NCBI RefSeq assembly: GCF_022965805.1
Contig: NC_133104.1
Span: forward strand, 22,095,308-22,159,307
Direction of reading: 5' to 3'
DNA length: 64,000 nt
DNA from: Primulina eburnea
Lineage: Eukaryota; Streptophyta; Magnoliopsida; Lamiales; Gesneriaceae
How positions within the stretch are numbered: position 1 is the stretch's first letter; every line of letters begins with the position of its first letter. Of this stretch, positions 22,024 to 35,166 are shown one piece after another. The notes below the pieces were generated by a model that was not told the DNA's origin, did not search any database, and saw only the letters and a list, made by a program, of their open reading frames with translations. The translations under genes were made by a program, and so were the position numbers.

Positions 22024-24195
22024 CCGAGGAGCAGGTTCAGGAAGCACCAGATGATGATGTTGCAGGTAACTGTTCTTGATGTAGTTATCCTGCTTTTGTA
22101 CGGGTGCTCCACATACGTTTATTTCTAAAAGATATGCATTGAGTCATGCATTACCTGTGAAGTCTTTATCTACTGTAGTGTATCTCTTTACCGATTAGGG
22201 AGAGTTTTTTTTATAGAGCAGTGAATTCTGTAAAATATCGTATACTATAGTAGGATGAGAATGAGATCGAGTTAGATCTTGTGGTAGCTTGTATTTACTA
22301 GTGTTGTCTGATTTTGGGACTGCATTACTGATATTGATATGCTGACCAAGTACAGAGCTACCATAGATTAGTTTCAGAAGATGGTGAGAATCGGACCTGA
22401 GATGGCCAAGGAATGAATATGGTATGATAAGGATTCTAGATTGAAAATTCCTTTGATATCCGTACTATCTATGACTCGATTATTACAGCAAGGAGCAGAG
22501 GGACTCCTTATGCATTCAGTTGATTTACTGAAGTTGAGTTTATCATTGGCTGATTTACCAATGATATGAAAGTTATTGATGTTTTTCCCCGATAAGATTT
22601 TAGATCTGACTTCAGTTAGAGAGATTGATTTTAGCCTTGATTTGATATTAGAAACTGTTGAAATTTTGAATCCTGATTGAGACATATTGCATTCAGGATG
22701 TGTTATATCTGAAGATGATATATTTGTTGATTTTAACAGAATTAGACCATAATTAGTTGGCCGAGGTGTATATCAGTGTCAGATATTTGCGGTTTTATGA
22801 GTTTAACAGATCATTACCGATGAGTGATTTTTTTTAAATCTGATTGAGTATTGCTAATATTCTGAATTGTGTTTGAATCAGATAGTAGACAGTGGGGAAT
22901 TTATATTGTACAGTCCGAACCAGAGCTGATTTTGAAATATATATAGCTCAGAAAGTTGATCACAATGTACAGAACTAGATAGCGAGGGGTAGAGCAAGAC
23001 ATCGATCCGAGTATTAGGTTCGTGACAATATTCTGTATGTAAATAATCGTATCGTTGTGTTAGATGTTTCAGAGTTGAAACGATAAATACTATCAGAAGC
23101 GCACAACATTCGATTCCGTATTCATCTTGAGGGCAGAAAAATGTATTATGACTTGAAAAGACAGTTTTGGTGGAAACAAATGAAAGCTGATATTGCTGAA
23201 TTTGTAGCCAAATGTCTGAATTACCAATAAGTGAAGGTTGAGAGAAAGAAACCCGAAGGATTATTACAGAGTTTGTCCATTCCTGAATAGAAATGGAATC
23301 ACATTTCCGTGGATTTTGTAAAGAAGTTACCGAGATCCTTCCGAGGTTGTGATGCGATTTGGGTTGTGAGTGACAGATCGACCAAATCCGCATGCTTTAT
23401 TTTGTACAAGAGGACGTACAGACATGACCAGATGGCTGAGATTTAGGCCAGAGAGGTAGTCAGACTGCATCGAGTGCCGAATTCGATTGTAGCAGACCGT
23501 GACCCTCGGTTTACATCGTACTTCTGGTAGAGTTTGCAGCAGGCTCTAGGTACAAAGTTACATCTTAGTACCGCATATCATCCACAGACCGATGGATAGT
23601 CTGAGCAGACGATCCAGACATTGGACGATATGCTGAGAGCAGTAGTGCTTGATTTTAGCACTAGCTGACAAGATGCATTACCACTTGTTGAGTTTTCGTA
23701 CAACAGCAGCTATCAGATGAGTATTGAGATGGCTCCTTTTGAAACGTTGTACGGAAAGAGGTGTTGATTCCCTCTTTATTAGGATGATATCTATGAAATT
23801 CCTGAGATCGGACTTGGCATGATCAGAGATATAATTGGAAAATTGAAGCTGATTCAGAAGAAAATGAAGACAGCCCCAGACAGAGAAGCCAAATATGCCA
23901 ATGTCTGACGACCACCTTGGGTTATTGAGGCTGGAGACCAAGTATTTTTGAAAAATTTCACCTTTCCGATGAGTTGTCAGATTTGACAAGAAAGGGAAAC
24001 TATCCTCACGAGATATTGGGCCGTACGAAATTTTTGAAAAGATAGGAGATCGTGCCTATCGACTAGCCTTACCGCCTTATGTGTCTGGAATACATGATGG
24101 CTTTCATGTAGTATTATGGCAGAAGTACATGTCAGATGCTTCACATGTGGTTCAATCAGATATGAGACAAGAATTCCCAGAGTTGTTTCGATGAT
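22024..24195 (+). pseudogene. Element B pol relic lacking the reverse-transcriptase core
   Basis: Similarity to element A pol can be followed: the protease region near 22085-22200 with its active site disrupted, the inter-domain stretch (MTRLLQ-like, near 22470), then a jump near 22690. The jump goes from the start of reverse transcriptase straight to the segment after the catalytic DD, so about 0.57 kb including the active site is missing. Integrase is recognisable at about 23090-23800 but riddled with stops. The chromodomain-like end (MRQEFPELF) stops at 24195. It cannot supply any Pol activity. Confidence 0.85.
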
Positions 24196-24276
24196 GTAAA
24201 TTTCTTATATAGTTTCTGTATATACTCCCCTATTGATGTGATTGAATACTTGTGATTTCGAGGACGAAATCATATC

Positions 24277-24291
24277 TTAGGGGGGGAGAAA
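24277..24291 (+). other. Polypurine tract of element B
   Basis: TTAGGGGGGGAGAAA abuts the 3' LTR. The first LTR base is A instead of T (AGTAATAC where the 5' copy has TGTAATGC). Confidence 0.82.
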
Positions 24292-24458
24292 AGTAATACC
24301 CGAGATTTAATATCGTATTAAATTACGATTATTGATTTTTAATCGAGACGATTATGAAAGGGCTAACCGAGACACGGATGGAAAGTGTGCATGTGAGATT
24401 GTTGGTGCGAGAGCCGAAGGTCTCGCTCATATGCGCGAAGAGTAGGCGCGCATATGCA
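24292..24458 (+). repeat. Element B 3' LTR, first part
   Basis: About 167 bp that match 18648-18815, up to the second CGCGCATATGC motif, where element C begins at 24459. Confidence 0.88.
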
Positions 24459-26586
24459 TGTAAGGCCCGAGATGTTATTACAGTAATCTGAGATTAATCT
24501 GAAATTATTTATTCATTTATCGAGAAATTATAGACAGAACGGATCAGACCGGGAGAACCGAGAGAAGATTTGACATGAATTATAAGGAGAGTTCCCGTGC
24601 ACATGCGCGACATGTATCGGCGCACATGCACGAGAATTACAAAAACATCGGCGCACATGCGCGACTTGAATGAGCGCACATGCGCGGCACGTCCAGAATG
24701 TTTGGCGCATATCCGCGACGTAGATGGCGCATATGCGCAGGATAGGCAGAATGATTGGCGCATATGCGCGATGTAAATGGCGCATATGCGCGAGCAGACA
24801 AAATGCTGGTGCGATCTACCGGCGCACATGCGCGACTTTGTGCGCGCATATGCGCGCAACGTGCAGAACATGCACGACGCCACTTGCCCTTGGAATGCAA
24901 CGTGTATATGTATGTATATATAAAGAACAAACATACTCCTCTCTGAAACAAAAGAAAGAAGGGAAACAAGGAGGGAATTTTAAAAATGCTCCAAGTTTCT
25001 TTCGAGTGAGAATTTGAGTGTTCCGTGAAATCCGTCCGTTAGATTTTAAATCCGACTTCGGTATTGTGTTCCTATCGACGCAGGCTACAATTGGACGTAA
25101 GTTTTGTTACGTTTAGAAATGATTTGAATTTATGATATTGTCAGAATTGAATACGAATCAGATATGATGTATCTGCTACAGTAGACATTGCATAACTGAA
25201 GTCAGATTAAAGAATAGACTGGTTATACAATTGTTATGATTTTTCAGAGTTCAATTAATAGAGATTTGATATCAGACTTGAGTTATTACTGATTTTAAGT
25301 GTACCGATATCGAGATTATGAATTGTATTGATACTGATTATGAATTCTGGTAATATCTATGTGATTTTGAAATTGACTGGGTATCAAGACTGTACTGTTA
25401 TGCCGTCGAAACATCATTTGATTTAGATTGATCAGATTCAGTAATGATTTCGATTGTACCGTGATATCGTTGATATGAATTAGATTGTACATTGTTCCGA
25501 TATAGATCAGATTATGTAATGATTTGAGTATTGATCAGACCAGATCCTGAATTGAGTTATATACTGATATTGTATTTATGCGATTGTCATTGCCAGACTG
25601 GGTATGGACAGAATGGAATACAAGACTTCGTCTTCGTCAGACCAGGAAGACAAAGGTATAATTCATGTTTTGTTTGGGGAAGACATAACTCAAATGAGAT
25701 TCAATTTGAGTTTCCCAACAAAATCACATACTAGAATTGTTGTTTATCTATTGATATGATTTCGAATTGTTTATAGAATTATATTCAATTCTCTTGATAT
25801 GATGATGCCTTGTTTATAGATCTATATTCAAGCATTTGAGATAGGAGAGTCCTTGGCAGACCTGCCAAACTAGACGTTCGGTGCTATCGACACTTCGGAT
25901 CATATTCACTCCGATTGTAGACATTCGATATAGACAGGACCGAAGTCTAGGAATAAGACGTACAGTCACCCCGATTGGGAGGGTAGGTGACAGCTAGTGA
26001 CGTCTTATTCACATTGGGATCCCTAGAGTTAGAGTCGAGTCGAATTTAGATATGGATTGAATTGAGTTGCATGCTTATTTTGTTTTGGTTTCAGAGATTA
26101 TGGAACCCATTGTTACTGCATGCTTATTTTGATTTGGTTTCATAGAGTATGGAACCTATTGTTATTGATTTTATGCATGATAGTATGCTTTATAATTTAT
26201 ATTGTGTATATGCATGTCTACCATGTTTTATACTGGGATTTATTCTCACCGGAGTATCCGGCTGTTGTCTTGTTTTGTAAGTGTGCATGACAACAGGTGG
26301 GACAAGATCAGGGTCGAGAAGAAGATGAGAGAAGATGAGTTTAGAGTGGAGATTCCGAACTTATTGTAGACTTGGCTTGATACTTGAAATTAGTAGTTGA
26401 ACCTTAGACTAGGGTGAGTGATTGTTGTATATTATTGTACTTTTATATTGAGATGTATATTAGTTCAATTCCATTACGTTCCGCATGTACATTTTAAAAA
26501 GAAAAATTTTTAGACCCTGTTTTATATTAATTGATAATTAAATCCCAAAGACGATTAAGAAAATGATTAGTGTCCGGGTCCCGACA
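24459..26586 (+). repeat. Element C first LTR (2128 bp)
   Basis: Starts TGTAAGGCCCGAG and ends GGTCCCGACA. It contains the array 24596-24858, a TATA box (about 24911-24923), the AATAAGACGT stem-loop (25952-26009), GGGATCCCTAGA and the CTGTTGTC hairpin (about 26265-26300). Confidence 0.92.
24596..24858. repeat. U3 array of GCGCATATGCGCG/GCGCACATGCGCG motifs (element C)
   Basis: About ten copies, alternating CATATG and CACATG cores. The partner array in the second LTR is at 30720-30982. I counted about 17 differences between the two, mostly at CpG positions (for example CGCG to CACG or TGCG). Confidence 0.9.
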
Positions 26587-26591
26587 ACAGG

Positions 26592-26603
26592 TGGTATCAG
26601 AGC
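26592..26603 (+). other. Primer-binding site of element C
   Basis: TGGTATCAGAGC, identical to A. A second copy after the second LTR (32717-32728) reads TGGTATTAGAGC. Confidence 0.85.
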
Positions 26604-26892
26604 GATAGATCCTTTAGACTAAGATAGAAGAGAATGAGCGGGGTAGATTAAGTTTTCTTTCCTTGCATGTGATTGCTAGCATGAGATTTATTTTAATGAC
26701 TTACATTGTGTGTACTAGCATGAGATTATGCTTTACTGCTTTGAAATACATGTTATCTAGTTATCTGATTTGGATTGGTAATATGTATTATTGAGTATGA
26801 ATCAGATTTGATTCTTGATCAGCAGTAAGATGATCAGAGAAATATTGGAACAGATTTGTAGTATTTGGGTACTAATGTTTTGATAAGCAGAT

Positions 26893-27830
26893 ATACCTCC
26901 ACGGAAAATTCCAGAAAGGGGTAGTACTTCGACTGAACAAATAGATGTATCAGAGACTCGGATGGAAACAAAGTTGAAAGAGTTTCAGTTATTGCGGCCG
27001 CCGATTCTGAGTGGTATCGAGATGTCTGAAGATTGTGAGAACTGGTTTGATGACATTGAAATACTGTTCGATTTACTTGATTGTACAGATGAACAGAGAG
27101 TTAAAATGGTGCCTAATCAGTTACTAGAAGCCGCTAGGAGTTGGTGGATTACAAGTAAAAGAATGTTAGAACAGAGAGGTACGGTGATTTCGTGGGAACT
27201 ATTCAGAACTGAATTTTATCAAAGATTTTTCTCAATTTCGTATCGAGAGGACAAGAAAGCAGAATTTGAGAATTTGAGACAAGGCCAACTGAATATTGAA
27301 GGATATGTTGCTAAATTCTCTACTCTACTGCGTTTTGCTCCTCATGTGGTTGGGAATGATGAAGCTGTAGCGAATCAGTTCATCAGAGGATTGAATTCGG
27401 AGATAGTTGCATTGATGAATATACAGCGACCTTACCATTTTACTGATGCCTTGAGTAGAGCGAAGAGAGCGGAGGTGAGTCTTATTAGACAACTAGAAAG
27501 GGTGTGTGCGATACAACCCCAGACACAGCAATCCCCTCTTCGATTCGATCGCGACAGCACGAGTGGAAAGCAAGATTTGCTGAAAACTCGAAAGAAACAG
27601 TTTAAGAAGTTGGGGAGCGGACTGAGTGGTTCATCTAGCTCCAGTGGTTCTAGTCCGAGTTATACTGGAGTGTATTGTAGAACTTGCGGAGGAAGACATT
27701 CCACGGAGCAATTCTAGGGAGTTACTGGTAGTTGTCGTATCTGCCGACAGCCGGGACACATTGCTAGAGTTTGTCCACAGAAAGGGTCCCGAAGATTTCA
27801 GGGAAACAGGATCATCTGGTGGTAGTGATC
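26893..27830 (+). pseudogene. Element C gag without start codon
   Basis: The codon aligned with the Gag ATG of A, B and D is ATA here (26893-26895), followed in frame by PPRKIPERG; the same ATA is present in the second internal copy and in element G. The next in-frame ATG is at 26962. Gag continues (CENWFDDIEILF, FYQRFF) to 27717, where a stop replaces a Gln and the first Cys of the CGGRH region's partner is Phe. A CCHC knuckle (CRICRQPGHIARVC) follows near 27736-27777. Start-codon loss shared by C and G means it predates their amplification. Confidence 0.85.
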
Positions 27831-30568
27831 GAGGAACAGACCCAAGAGACACTTGATGATATATTGGCAGGTACTGTTCTTTTATGATTAGACTGCATAT
27901 GAACTGTTCTTTTATGATTAGACTGCATATGTATTGATATATACTAATGCATTCCCTACGATTATCTTTGACTGAGTTGCATTGAGGTATGATGTATCTG
28001 TTGGGTCTGTTTATACTGTAGTATTGATATCCTTACCTTTTGGGGGAGATGTTAATATCAGAGATTTCTGTGAAATATTTTATACTACGGTAAGAGAAGA
28101 ATGAGATCGAGTTAGATTTTGATGTACTTGTGTTTTCTGATTTGACTGCATTATTGATATTAATATGCTGAACAAGTACAAAAATATTATAGATTCCTTT
28201 CAGGAGAATATAAGATGCAAACCAGATATGGTTGAGTAGAGATTTCACGGTAAGGATTCTAGATTTAGAATTCCTTTGATATCTATGTTATCTATGACTC
28301 GATTGTTACAGAAAGGAACATATGGTATCCTTATGTATTCAATAGACTTACTGAAATCGAGCCGAGCATTGGCAGATTTTCCAGTGATGTACGAGTTGGC
28401 TGATATTTGCCTAGGTAAGATTTCAGATTTACTTTATATCAGAAAGATAGATTCCAGAATTGAATTGAGATCAGGTACTGTTTGTGCTTTAGAATTTAGC
28501 ACAGAATGACATTGAATGTACAGAATGATACAGAATGATACAGAATGAATTGAAAGATCAATAGAAGAGTACCGACCAGGAGTTACATATGATTTAGTGT
28601 TTCTCTTTGGCATGTTTCAGTATGTTCAGAGATATTCTGATGATTTCATGCTCGTTATATCTATGATGTTTTGATATATTTGCAGCATTTGATTGATTGA
28701 ATCGAATATTTAAAGATTGTATTGAATATTCTAAGAACTGTGAAGATTGTATACAGAAATTATTCAGATATGAATCTTGCTTGAAACAGATTGTATTCAG
28801 AGTAAGCGATATCTGAAGTTAGTATACCGATTGATTTTGACACAGTTGAGATTGTGATCAGTGATTGAGAATGATACCGATATCAGAAATTTCAGAAATA
28901 TCAGAAATTTCAGAGATGTCAGAAATGTCAGAAATTTATTTTTGTCTGAGTTGGCAGATTATCATATACGATTGTTGTTTTGTGTCTGCCTGAGTATTGT
29001 TATATTTCTACAGTCGTATTTGATACAGATCATTGTGAACTGTTGAGATTATATACAGTTCAATCCGAATCAGAGTTGAATTCGATAATTTCATTGATTC
29101 AGAAATGTGATCAGAATGTTCAGAACTAGATTTCGATAATCAGAACAGAGCATCGATTAGAGTGACAGATATGTGATTCGTACTGTATGAGAATGATTAT
29201 CTTGTGATGTCAAATGTTTCAGAATTGTATAACAGAATTTGATATCGATAGTCAGAACCGAATACCAGGTAGGTATTTTTCTTTCATTTATATTATTAAA
29301 TGATTTGTTTATATCAAATAGTTCGAATCTGAAATGACAGATAGTGTCAGAAACACACAGTAGTGGATTCAGTTGCATTTTGGTGAATGAGAATGTATAA
29401 TACTCGGACAGACAGTTTGATATAGACAGATTAAATCAGTTATGGCAGAATTTGTACTGAAATGTTGGCAGAATTTGTACTGAAATGTCTGAATCGCCAA
29501 TAAATGAAGATAGAAAGATAGAGATCAGAAGATTTATTACAGAATTTGTATATTTCTGACTAGACATGGGGAGTATAATTCGATAAATTTCGTAATGAGA
29601 TTACTGCAATACTTTCCAGATTGTGATATGATATGATTGTGTTTGACAGATTTTTCAATCTATATCTATTAGTTTGTACAAGATGACGTACAAACATGAC
29701 CAGATGACAAAGATCAATGTCAAAGAAATGGTCAGATTGACCAGAATGTTAGATTGATTATATCAGATTGTGAAATTCGATTGATTTTGTACTTGTGGCA
29801 GAATATACCATAAGCTTTCTTATATATTATCCACAGACTGACAGATAGCCAGAGCGTACTATCCAGATATTGGAAGATATTTGTGGAACTGTAGTGCGGA
29901 ATGATAGCACTAGTTGACATGACATATTGTCACTATATGAATAATTGTATATGGATAGCTATCAAACGAGTATTGAGATAGCTACAGATGAGACATTGTA
30001 CAGTGAATACTGCAGATTTCAGTGGTATAAGAATAATATCTCGGAGATACCTGAGATATGACAAAGAAATGTAGCTAATTCAGAAGAGAATGGAGATAGC
30101 TCAGACCAGACAGACTTAATATGCCAACGTCAGATAGTGACGATTGGTAATTGGGGCAAGAGATTTAATATATCCTTGACTGGGATAAACAGATTTGATA
30201 ACAGCTAATAGTATTGATTTGTTATGAGCTGTTAATTGGTATATACAGATGTTGTATACCCAGTATTGTGAGATTGATTTTGTCAGAACTATTTAAGGGG
30301 TATTATGATATTATACTCTTGAATTCTTATTCCAGATTGGAATCGGAAATCCGTAAAAGAAGAATATTTCAGAAAGAAGATTATTCTGTTGTTGAAAACA
30401 CAGTAAGATTGTCAGAATCTCAAAGAAACTATTTGAGAGATATAATCTGATATGAGATTGAGATTTCAAAATTGATTCATCGAGATGAGTTTCTGATTTA
30501 AACTCTATATACATTTCTTTTGATATGTATGAATTGATTTCTTGCGAGTTCGAGGACGAATTCTGATC
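27831..30568 (+). pseudogene. Element C pol relic, strongly eroded
   Basis: Patches align to element A: the protease stretch near 27925-27960, where the catalytic Asp and Gly codons are changed to Tyr and Asn, an inter-domain block MTRLLQKGT (28291), and an eroded catalytic segment of reverse transcriptase near 28640-28680. Integrase scraps lie at about 29330-30020. Between them lie AT-rich runs of CAGAA repeats: a tandem pair at 27868-27930, CAGAATGATA at 28515-28548, and TCAGAAATTT repeats at 28878-28937. No frame longer than about 78 residues belongs to Pol. Element G shows the same altered protease codons. Confidence 0.8.
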
Positions 30569-30582
30569 TAAGAGGGGAGAAA
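30569..30582 (+). other. Polypurine tract of element C
   Basis: TAAGAGGGGAGAAA abuts the second LTR at 30583 and is preceded by the GAGTTCGAGGACGAATTC palindrome. Confidence 0.85.
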
Positions 30583-32711
30583 TGTAAGGCCCGAGATGTT
30601 ATTAGAGTAATCTGAGATTAATCTGAAATTATTTATTCATTTATCGAGAAATTATAGACAGAACGGATCAGACCGGGAGAACCGAGAGAAGATTTGACAT
30701 GAATTATAAGGAAAGTTCCCGCGCACATGCGCGACATGTATCGGCGCACATGCGCGAGAATTACAGAAACATCGGCGCACATGCGAGACTTGAATGTGCG
30801 CACATGCGCGGCACGTCCAGAATGTTTGGCGCATATGCGCGATGTAGATGGCGCATATGCACGGGATAGGCATAATGATTGACGCATATGCGCGACGTAA
30901 ATGGCGCATATGCGCGAGCAGACAAAATGCTGGTGCGAGCTACCGGCGCACATGCGCGAATTTGTGTGCGCATATGCGCGCAACGTGCAGAACATGCACG
31001 ACGCCACTTGCCCTTGGAATGCAACGTGTATATGTATGTATATATAAAGAACAAACATACTCCTCTCTGAAACAAAAGAAAGAAGGGAAACGAGGAGGGA
31101 ATTTTAAGAAATGCTCCAAGTTTCTTTCGAGTGAGAATTTGAGTGTTTCGTGAAATCCGTCCGTTAGATTTTAAATCCGACTTCGGTATTGTGTTCCTAT
31201 CGACACAGGCTACAATTGGACGTAAGTTTTGTTACGTTTAGACATGATTTGAATTTATGATATTGTCAGAATTGAATACGAATCAGATATGATGTATCTG
31301 CTACAGTAGACATTGCATAACTGAAATCAGATTAAAGAATATACTGGTTATACAATTGTTATGATTTTCAGAGTTCAATTAATAGAGATTTGATATCAGA
31401 GTTGAGTTATTACTGATTTTAAGTGTACCAATATCGAGATTATGAATTGTATTGATACTGATTATGAATTCTGGTAATATCTCTGTGATGTTGAAATTGA
31501 CTGGCTATCAAGACTGTACTGTTATGCCGTCGAAACATCAGTTGATTTAGATTGATCAGATTCAGTAATGATTTCGATTGTACCGTGATATCGTTGATAT
31601 GAATTAGATTGTACATTGTTCCGATATGGATCAGACTATGTAATGATTTGAGTATTGATCAGACCAGATCCTGAATTGAGTTATATACTGATATTGTATT
31701 TATGCGATTGTCATTGCCAGACTGGGTATGGATAGAATGGGATAAAAGACTTCGTCTTTGTCAGACCGGGAAGACAAAGGTATAATTCATGTTTTGTTTG
31801 GGGAAGACATAACTCAAATGAGATTCAATTTGAGTTTCCCAACAAAATCACATACTAGAATTGTTGTTTATCTTTTGATATGATTTCGAATTGTTTATAG
31901 AATTAAATTCAATTCTCTTGATATGATGATGCCTTGTTTATAGATCTATATTCAAGCATTTGAGATAGAAGAGTTCTTGGAAGACCTGCCAAACTAGACG
32001 TTCGGTGGTATCGACGCTTCGGATCAGATTCACTCCGATTGTAGACATTCGATACAGACAGGACCGAAGTCTAGGAATAAGACGTACAGTCACCCCGATT
32101 GGGAGGGTAGGTGACAGCCAGTGACGTCTTATTCACACTGGGATCCCTAGAGTTAGAGTCGAGTCGAATTCAGATATGGATTGAATTGAGTTGCATGATT
32201 ATTTTTGTTTTGGTTTCAGAGATTATGGAACCCATTGTTACTGCATGCTTATTTTGATTTGGTTTCATAGAGTATGGAACCTATTGTTATTGATTTTATG
32301 CATGATAGTATGCTTTATAATTTATATTGTGTATATGCATGTCTACCATGTTTTATACTGGGATTTATTCTCACCGGAGTATCCGGCTGCTGTCTTGTTT
32401 TGTATGTGTGCATGACAACAGGTGGGACAAGATCAGGGTCGAGAAGAAGATGAGAGAAGATGAGTTTAGAGTGGAGATTCCGGACTTATTGTAGACTTGG
32501 CTTGATACTTGAAATTAGTAGTTGAACCATAGACTAGGGTGAGTGATTGTTGTATATTATTTTACTTTTATACTGAGATGTATATTAGTTCAATTCCATT
32601 ACGTTCCGCATGTACATTTTAAAAAGAAAAATTTTTAGACCCTGTTTTATCTTAATTGATAATTAAATCCCAAAGAGGATTAAGAAAATGATTAGCGTCC
32701 GGGTCCCCACA
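30583..32711 (+). repeat. Element C second LTR (2129 bp)
   Basis: Same structure and near-identical length as the first LTR; array 30720-30982, stem-loop 32076-32133. It ends GGTCCCCACA and is followed by a primer site rather than flanking DNA, so it acts both as 3' LTR of the first unit and 5' LTR of a truncated second unit. Confidence 0.92.
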
Positions 32712-33093
32712 ACAGGTGGTATTAGAGCGATAGATCCTTTAGACTGAGATAGAAGAGAATGAGCGGGGTAGATTGAGTTTTCTTTCCTTGCATGTGATTG
32801 CTAGCATGATATTTATTTTAATGTTGACTTACTTTGTGTGTGCTAGCATGAAATTATGCTTTACTGCTTTGAAATACATGTTATCTAGTTATCTGATTTG
32901 GATTGGTAATATATATTATTGAGTATGAATCAGATTTGATTCTTGATCAGCAGTAAGATGATCAGAGAAATATTGGAACAGATTTGTAGTATTTGGGTGC
33001 TAATGTTTTGATAAGCAGATATACCTCCACGGAGAATTCCAGAAAGGAGTAGTACTTCGACTGAACAGATAGATGTATCAGAGACTCATATGG
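32712..33093 (+). mobile_element. Truncated second internal region of element C
   Basis: Matches 26587-26968 closely: leader, then the ATA-started gag beginning, to the METK codons. It stops at ATGGAAACC, where the sequence switches to the interior of the B LTR. The join has short homology with GGAAAACCAAGG at 18825-18836. Confidence 0.85.
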
Positions 33094-34977
33094 AAACCAA
33101 GGAGCCAAGATCGAACCTTGCGCGCACATACGCAACGTAAAGAACGCACATGCACGATAGGTCCAGTGGGGTTGGCGCATATGCGCCGAGAGAGGCGCGC
33201 ATATGCGCGAGTGTAGTTGGGCACGAGACAGTAGGTCTCGCGCATATGTGCGGAGATGGGGCGCGCATATGCGCGAGCTGCCAAGAAGCCGAGCAACGAG
33301 ACCAGTAGGTCTCGCGCATATGCGCCGATGATGTCGCGCATATGCGCGAGACGTGTAATATGTGGGATGAGCCACTCGTCCTTGTGCATGTACGTGGATG
33401 TATATATATATATATATACACACAAGAATTCTTCATTATTCAGAAGAAAGAATCGAGAAAAAGGTTTCTGAAAAAGGGTTGAAAATCCTTACGCCTTTTG
33501 TGAGTAATTCGTCTATCCAATTTTGAATCCGATTTCGGTATTGAGTTCCTATCGACGTAGGCTACAACTAGACGTAAGTTTTGCTACGTTTTGATATGTT
33601 TTGAAATTATGGTATGGTCAGAATCTGATATGATTCATATATGATGTTCTTGTCATGTTAGACATCGTATAATTTAAACCGGATTGAAGAAAAAATACCA
33701 TATGAAATTGTTATGATTTTCGGAGTAGTTTTGGAGTCGATTTGATATCAGAATTGAATTGTTATTGATTATGAGATGTTGGGATTGATATCTGATTAAT
33801 ATGGTAGTGCTGGATATATTGAAATTATGATGTTATGTTGTTGAAACAGAACTTGACTGAATTCTGATTATATCCAGTATGGATTGAATGGTGTATTGAT
33901 ACCGTACCCTCGATATTGTTATTATCAGATTAAGTATTGACAGGCTTAGGGTTAGAGACTGCGACCGAGTCAGAGTATCAGAAAGAAAGGTATAAATTAA
34001 TGTTGTGTCGGGATTGCACAACTCGAGTGAGGTTTGACTCGAGTTTCCCTAAATCACATACTTAGTTTATTACATTGATATTTGTAATTGATGAGATTGA
34101 TGTTTGTAGTCTATTGATTTATAGCCACTGCATGTATTGACTACTGAGTCGTTTAGTCATTGGCTGATTCGCCTAGTCACCGGCTGATTCGTCTGGTTAT
34201 TGGCTGATTCGTCTAGTTATTGACTGATTCGTCTAAACTTTGGCTGATTCGCTTAATTACTGGTTGATTCGTCTAGTTATCGGCTGATTCGCTTAATTCT
34301 TGACTGATTTGTCAATTCTACGGCTGTTTCGCCCAGACACTGGATATATGAATTATATCGATGCCGTGTAGGAATTGATTCATTCCTATCGATTGAGATT
34401 CGATATAATTATTAATATCCAGACATCGGGATCCCTAGCTTAGAGTCGAGTCGAGTCGAGTCTGAGACGACGCGTTGTTTGAGTCGAGTCTGAGTCTGAG
34501 TGTGATTCATTGCTTGATATTGATTTATGTTTCTGATTTGATACATGTTATGAATATTTCTTATATGCTTTTGTATAAGCTTTTATATGATTGCATGTTT
34601 ACATTGTTTATACTGGGATGTAATTCTCACCGGAGTTATCCGGCTGTTGTCTTGTTTTGTATGTGTGCAAGACAACAGGTGGGGCAAGATCAGGGTCAAG
34701 AAGAGGATGAGAGAAGATAGTTAGCGTGGAGATCCGGACTTAGGAGTATATCTGTTATATCACCTGAGATGTAGTGAAAATACAGTAGTTATTATAATTG
34801 CTTGTTGTACAGGACTTGTACTTAGAACTGATTAGTGATCTTGTAAATGAGATAAGACTTATTTCATATGTTGCGTACTCTCGTGTTTTAAAAAAAAAAA
34901 ATTAGACCCTGTTTATTTTAATTGATTAATTATTCCCAGCAAGTGATTAAGAATTGAATTAAGTTCGGGTCCCCACA
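33094..34977 (+). repeat. Element B 3' LTR, second part
   Basis: Resumes at the position equivalent to about 18830 of the 5' LTR and runs to GGTCCCCACA at 34977, followed by the TSD CCTCC. It holds the rest of the palindrome array (33119-33352), tandem repeats (34147-34330) and stem-loop (34340-34422). It has an extra 23-bp block near 33480-33507, absent from the 5' copy. Confidence 0.9.
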
Positions 34978-35023
34978 CCTCCTCAGGCTCCAGGGGAGCC
35001 TAAGCCAAAGGACAGACAGCTAT
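34978..35023 (+). pseudogene. Element E gag, second segment
   Basis: Forty-six bases between elements B and D. After the TSD CCTCC the sequence reads on as Pro/Gln-rich Gag linker (PQAPGEPKPKDRQ in frame) and ends at GCTAT, the TSD of element D. Confidence 0.75.
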
Positions 35024-35166
35024 TGTAATGCCCGAGAATTAATCACTGTTAATCAAGGATTATTGAAGTATAATTTAACGTGATTACGAAAGGGTAAACG
35101 GGGACACGATTTAAGATAATGTGCGGCCATTTAGTTTGAATTTCAGAATGTGTTGCCGAAGCAACA

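Larger units (their letters stand above)
24459..33093 (+). mobile_element. Element C: rearranged LTR-internal-LTR-internal insertion
   Basis: Order: LTR (24459-26586), primer site, broken gag and pol, polypurine tract (30569-30582), second LTR (30583-32711), then a second primer site and the first 380 bp of a second internal region (32712-33093). This abuts the interior of the element B LTR at GGAAACC (33092-33098). No third LTR is present and about 17 bp of the B LTR are missing. It looks like a tandem double insertion of which the right end was deleted together with adjoining B sequence. Candidate TSD at the left: ATGCA (24454-24458); the right copy is lost. Confidence 0.88.
18648..34977 (+). 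mobile_element. Element B: defective Ty3/Gypsy element carrying element C
   Basis: 5' LTR 18648-20681, primer site 20687-20698, broken gag 20951-22023, broken pol to 24195, polypurine tract 24277-24291, and a 3' LTR split into 24292-24458 and about 33094-34977 by element C. The TSD CCTCC is perfect (18643-18647 and 34978-34982) and lies within the gag of element E. Sister to element D by LTR layout and by a shared reverse-transcriptase deletion. Confidence 0.92.

Noticed and set aside
28878..28937. Short tandem TCAGAAATTT repeats in element C as a possible satellite
   Set aside because: Only a few imperfect units, inside decaying pol sequence; more likely local slippage in an eroded coding region.
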